Assembly: GCA_022360735.1 (NCBI GenBank)
Contig: JAKSCF010000093.1
Coordinates: 1-7,086, forward strand
Direction: 5' to 3'
DNA from: Clostridia bacterium
GTDB taxonomy: Bacteria; Bacillota_A; Clostridia; Peptostreptococcales; JAAYPU01
DNA length: 7,086 nucleotides
A model generated the notes under the pieces. It made no database searches. It was given only the letters and a program-made list of their open reading frames with translations, and was not told where the DNA came from. Position 1 is the first letter of the stretch; every line of letters starts with the position of its first letter. The position numbers and the translations under genes were made by a program. Shown here piece after piece: positions 6,469 to 7,086 of the stretch.

Positions 6469-6912
6469 TTAGTAAATTAAAATGTCATCTGTCATAGTAT
6501 CCGTGTATTCAGTAACACCGTTGTCAATAACGGTATGATATGAGCGAACTCTGTAGTAGTACCCCGTTTCTACATTCTCCACTAAGTATTTCTCAGCATA
6601 GTCGTCATTGGTCTCTGTTTTTGTCCATGAGTCTACATTGGTCCATCCCGTAATGGTCAATTTTTGTAAATAAACCTTCACTTTTATAGTATCGACTTTA
6701 TTAAAGCTTTGTGTATAACCTTGGATATACACATCACCGTTGCCTAAGTTTTGAATCAAGCTGCCGCATAGATCTATCATCGAATTAGATGAAGCAGCTT
6801 TAGTTACCATCGTATTTCCTGCTTGGATGATGCTGTCTTGCGCTCCGTATACCATAGACGCACAGCCCATTACCATAACCAATACTAAAATAAAAACTAA
6901 TCCCTTTTTCAT
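6469..6912 (-). CDS. Small exported protein resembling DUF6147
   Basis: A 147-residue protein with an N-terminal export signal: MKKG, a hydrophobic core (about 5-16), then GCASMVYGAQD. Signal peptidase I could cut near VYGA-QD. A lipobox reading of VMGC is possible but the -2 Met is atypical. The mature part looks like one small beta domain: VYIQGYTQSF, VDTIKVKVYLQKL, GWTNVDSWTKTE, GYYYRVRSYHTV, then a Thr/Asp-rich end. The pattern (KVKVYLQK, W, GYYYRVR, H) resembles DUF6147, a clostridial family of unknown function; I recall this from memory and did not search. The frame extends to a TTG at 6916-6918, but that is only three bases from the AAAGGGG ribosome site (6922-6928), whereas the ATG at 6910-6912 has nine-base spacing. 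It probably acts in the wall or extracellular space. Confidence 0.8.
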   Translation of the reverse strand: MKKGLVFILVLVMVMGCASMVYGAQDSIIQAGNTMVTKAASSNSMIDLCGSLIQNLGNGDVYIQGYTQSFNKVDTIKVKVYLQKLTITGWTNVDSWTKTETNDDYAEKYLVENVETGYYYRVRSYHTVIDNGVTEYTDTMTDDILIY

Positions 6913-6920
6913 TCCCAATA

Positions 6921-6938
6921 TCCCCTTTCGGGAGCCCC
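6921..6938 (-). promoter_or_regulatory. Ribosome site of the exported-protein gene, partly in a hairpin
   Basis: On the - strand, CCC (6930-6932) can pair with the ribosome-site GGGG (6922-6925) through a GAAA tetraloop, or with the upstream GGGG (6935-6938). The two pairings exclude each other, and the first would hide the ribosome site. The helices are only 3-4 bp, so the effect may be slight. Confidence 0.3.
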
Positions 6939-6950
6939 TTCATGTATTAA

Positions 6951-6977
6951 GATACACAAGAGCAGGATTTTGTTCCC
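6951..6977 (-). promoter_or_regulatory. Weak ECF-sigma-like promoter candidate
   Basis: On the - strand GGGAAC (6972-6977) is followed after 15 bp by TGTATC (6951-6956), loosely like the GGAAC / CGTA boxes used by ECF sigma factors. An A-rich tract lies just upstream (about 6979-7006). No convincing sigma-A promoter is seen in the gap. It is weak by itself and is listed only as the best candidate before the exported-protein gene. Confidence 0.2.
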
Positions 6978-7013
6978 GAAAAATTGATTTTTTTTTATTT
7001 TTTTTGACTTCTT

Positions 7014-7086
7014 CTAATTGTAATCTACAGATTCGGCAATTTTTATCATCTCTTCTTTTTCTAAATTTCCTTCAAGGCGGTACATG
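7014..7086 (-). CDS. C-terminal end of a protein resembling DUF4367 (partial)
   Basis: The - strand frame is open from the window edge and stops at TAG (7014-7016), encoding at least MYRLEGNLEKEEMIKIAESV plus DYN. A strand ending in a small residue and then (L/N)xKEEMIKIAESV is the usual ending of DUF4367-type extracytoplasmic domains, which are often fused to membrane anchors or linked to sigma-factor control. Only about 23 residues are visible, so the family is a guess while the coding call is good. No terminator separates it from the exported-protein gene about 100 bp downstream, so the two may share a transcript. Confidence 0.6.
   Translation of the reverse strand, partial: MYRLEGNLEKEEMIKIAESVDYN

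Noticed and set aside
6811..6944. An out-of-frame - strand ORF starting at the ATG at 6942-6944.
   Set aside because: It lacks an upstream ribosome site and most of it overlaps the signal-peptide coding region in another frame.
6979..7012. Long T tracts on the + strand (A tracts on the - strand) as a terminator.
   Set aside because: No GC-containing stem precedes them on the + strand, and on the - strand they are A, not U; they may act as a curved or UP-like tract.

Overview
The window looks like low-GC Bacillota DNA, probably from a clostridium. Three things suggest this: strong purine-rich ribosome binding sites, a dnaX-ybaB-recR cluster, and a small secreted protein of a type I associate with clostridia. 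The genus cannot be fixed from the sequence.

Left part, + strand (1-3270): the 3' end of an ABC-transporter operon. It holds the last 43 codons of an ATPase, a membrane-anchored MacA/HlyD-type adaptor, and a MacB/FtsX-type permease. The genes are 21 and 14 bp apart and end at a strong hairpin terminator. Together they should form a MacAB-like exporter or membrane-remodelling complex of unknown substrate. Two things are odd. The adaptor appears to contain two copies of the lipoyl/beta-barrel module, and the permease carries a low-complexity Met-rich, Gly-rich, acidic insertion encoded partly by a 15-bp tandem repeat.

Middle part, - strand (3298-6042): dnaX, then ybaB/ebfC, then recR, a common housekeeping cluster (clamp loader, nucleoid-associated protein, recombination mediator). 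It converges on the ABC operon at the shared terminator. A good sigma-A-type promoter overlaps the dnaX stop codon and probably gives ybaB-recR its own transcript.

Right part, - strand (6043-7086): a region without a recognised gene at 6043-6468, then a gene for a 147-residue exported protein resembling DUF6147, then the last 23 codons of another gene resembling DUF4367. The 6043-6468 stretch is structured. It holds a strong Rho-independent terminator preceded by a long three-part hairpin, a 5' hairpin and a TATAAT box, which together look like a roughly 130-nt small RNA gene just upstream of dnaX. Many Bacillota have the SRP RNA in that place, but the SRP signature is not visible here. The dnaX promoter candidate sits inside an inverted repeat. 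The putative small RNA is the best candidate for something undescribed in this window.
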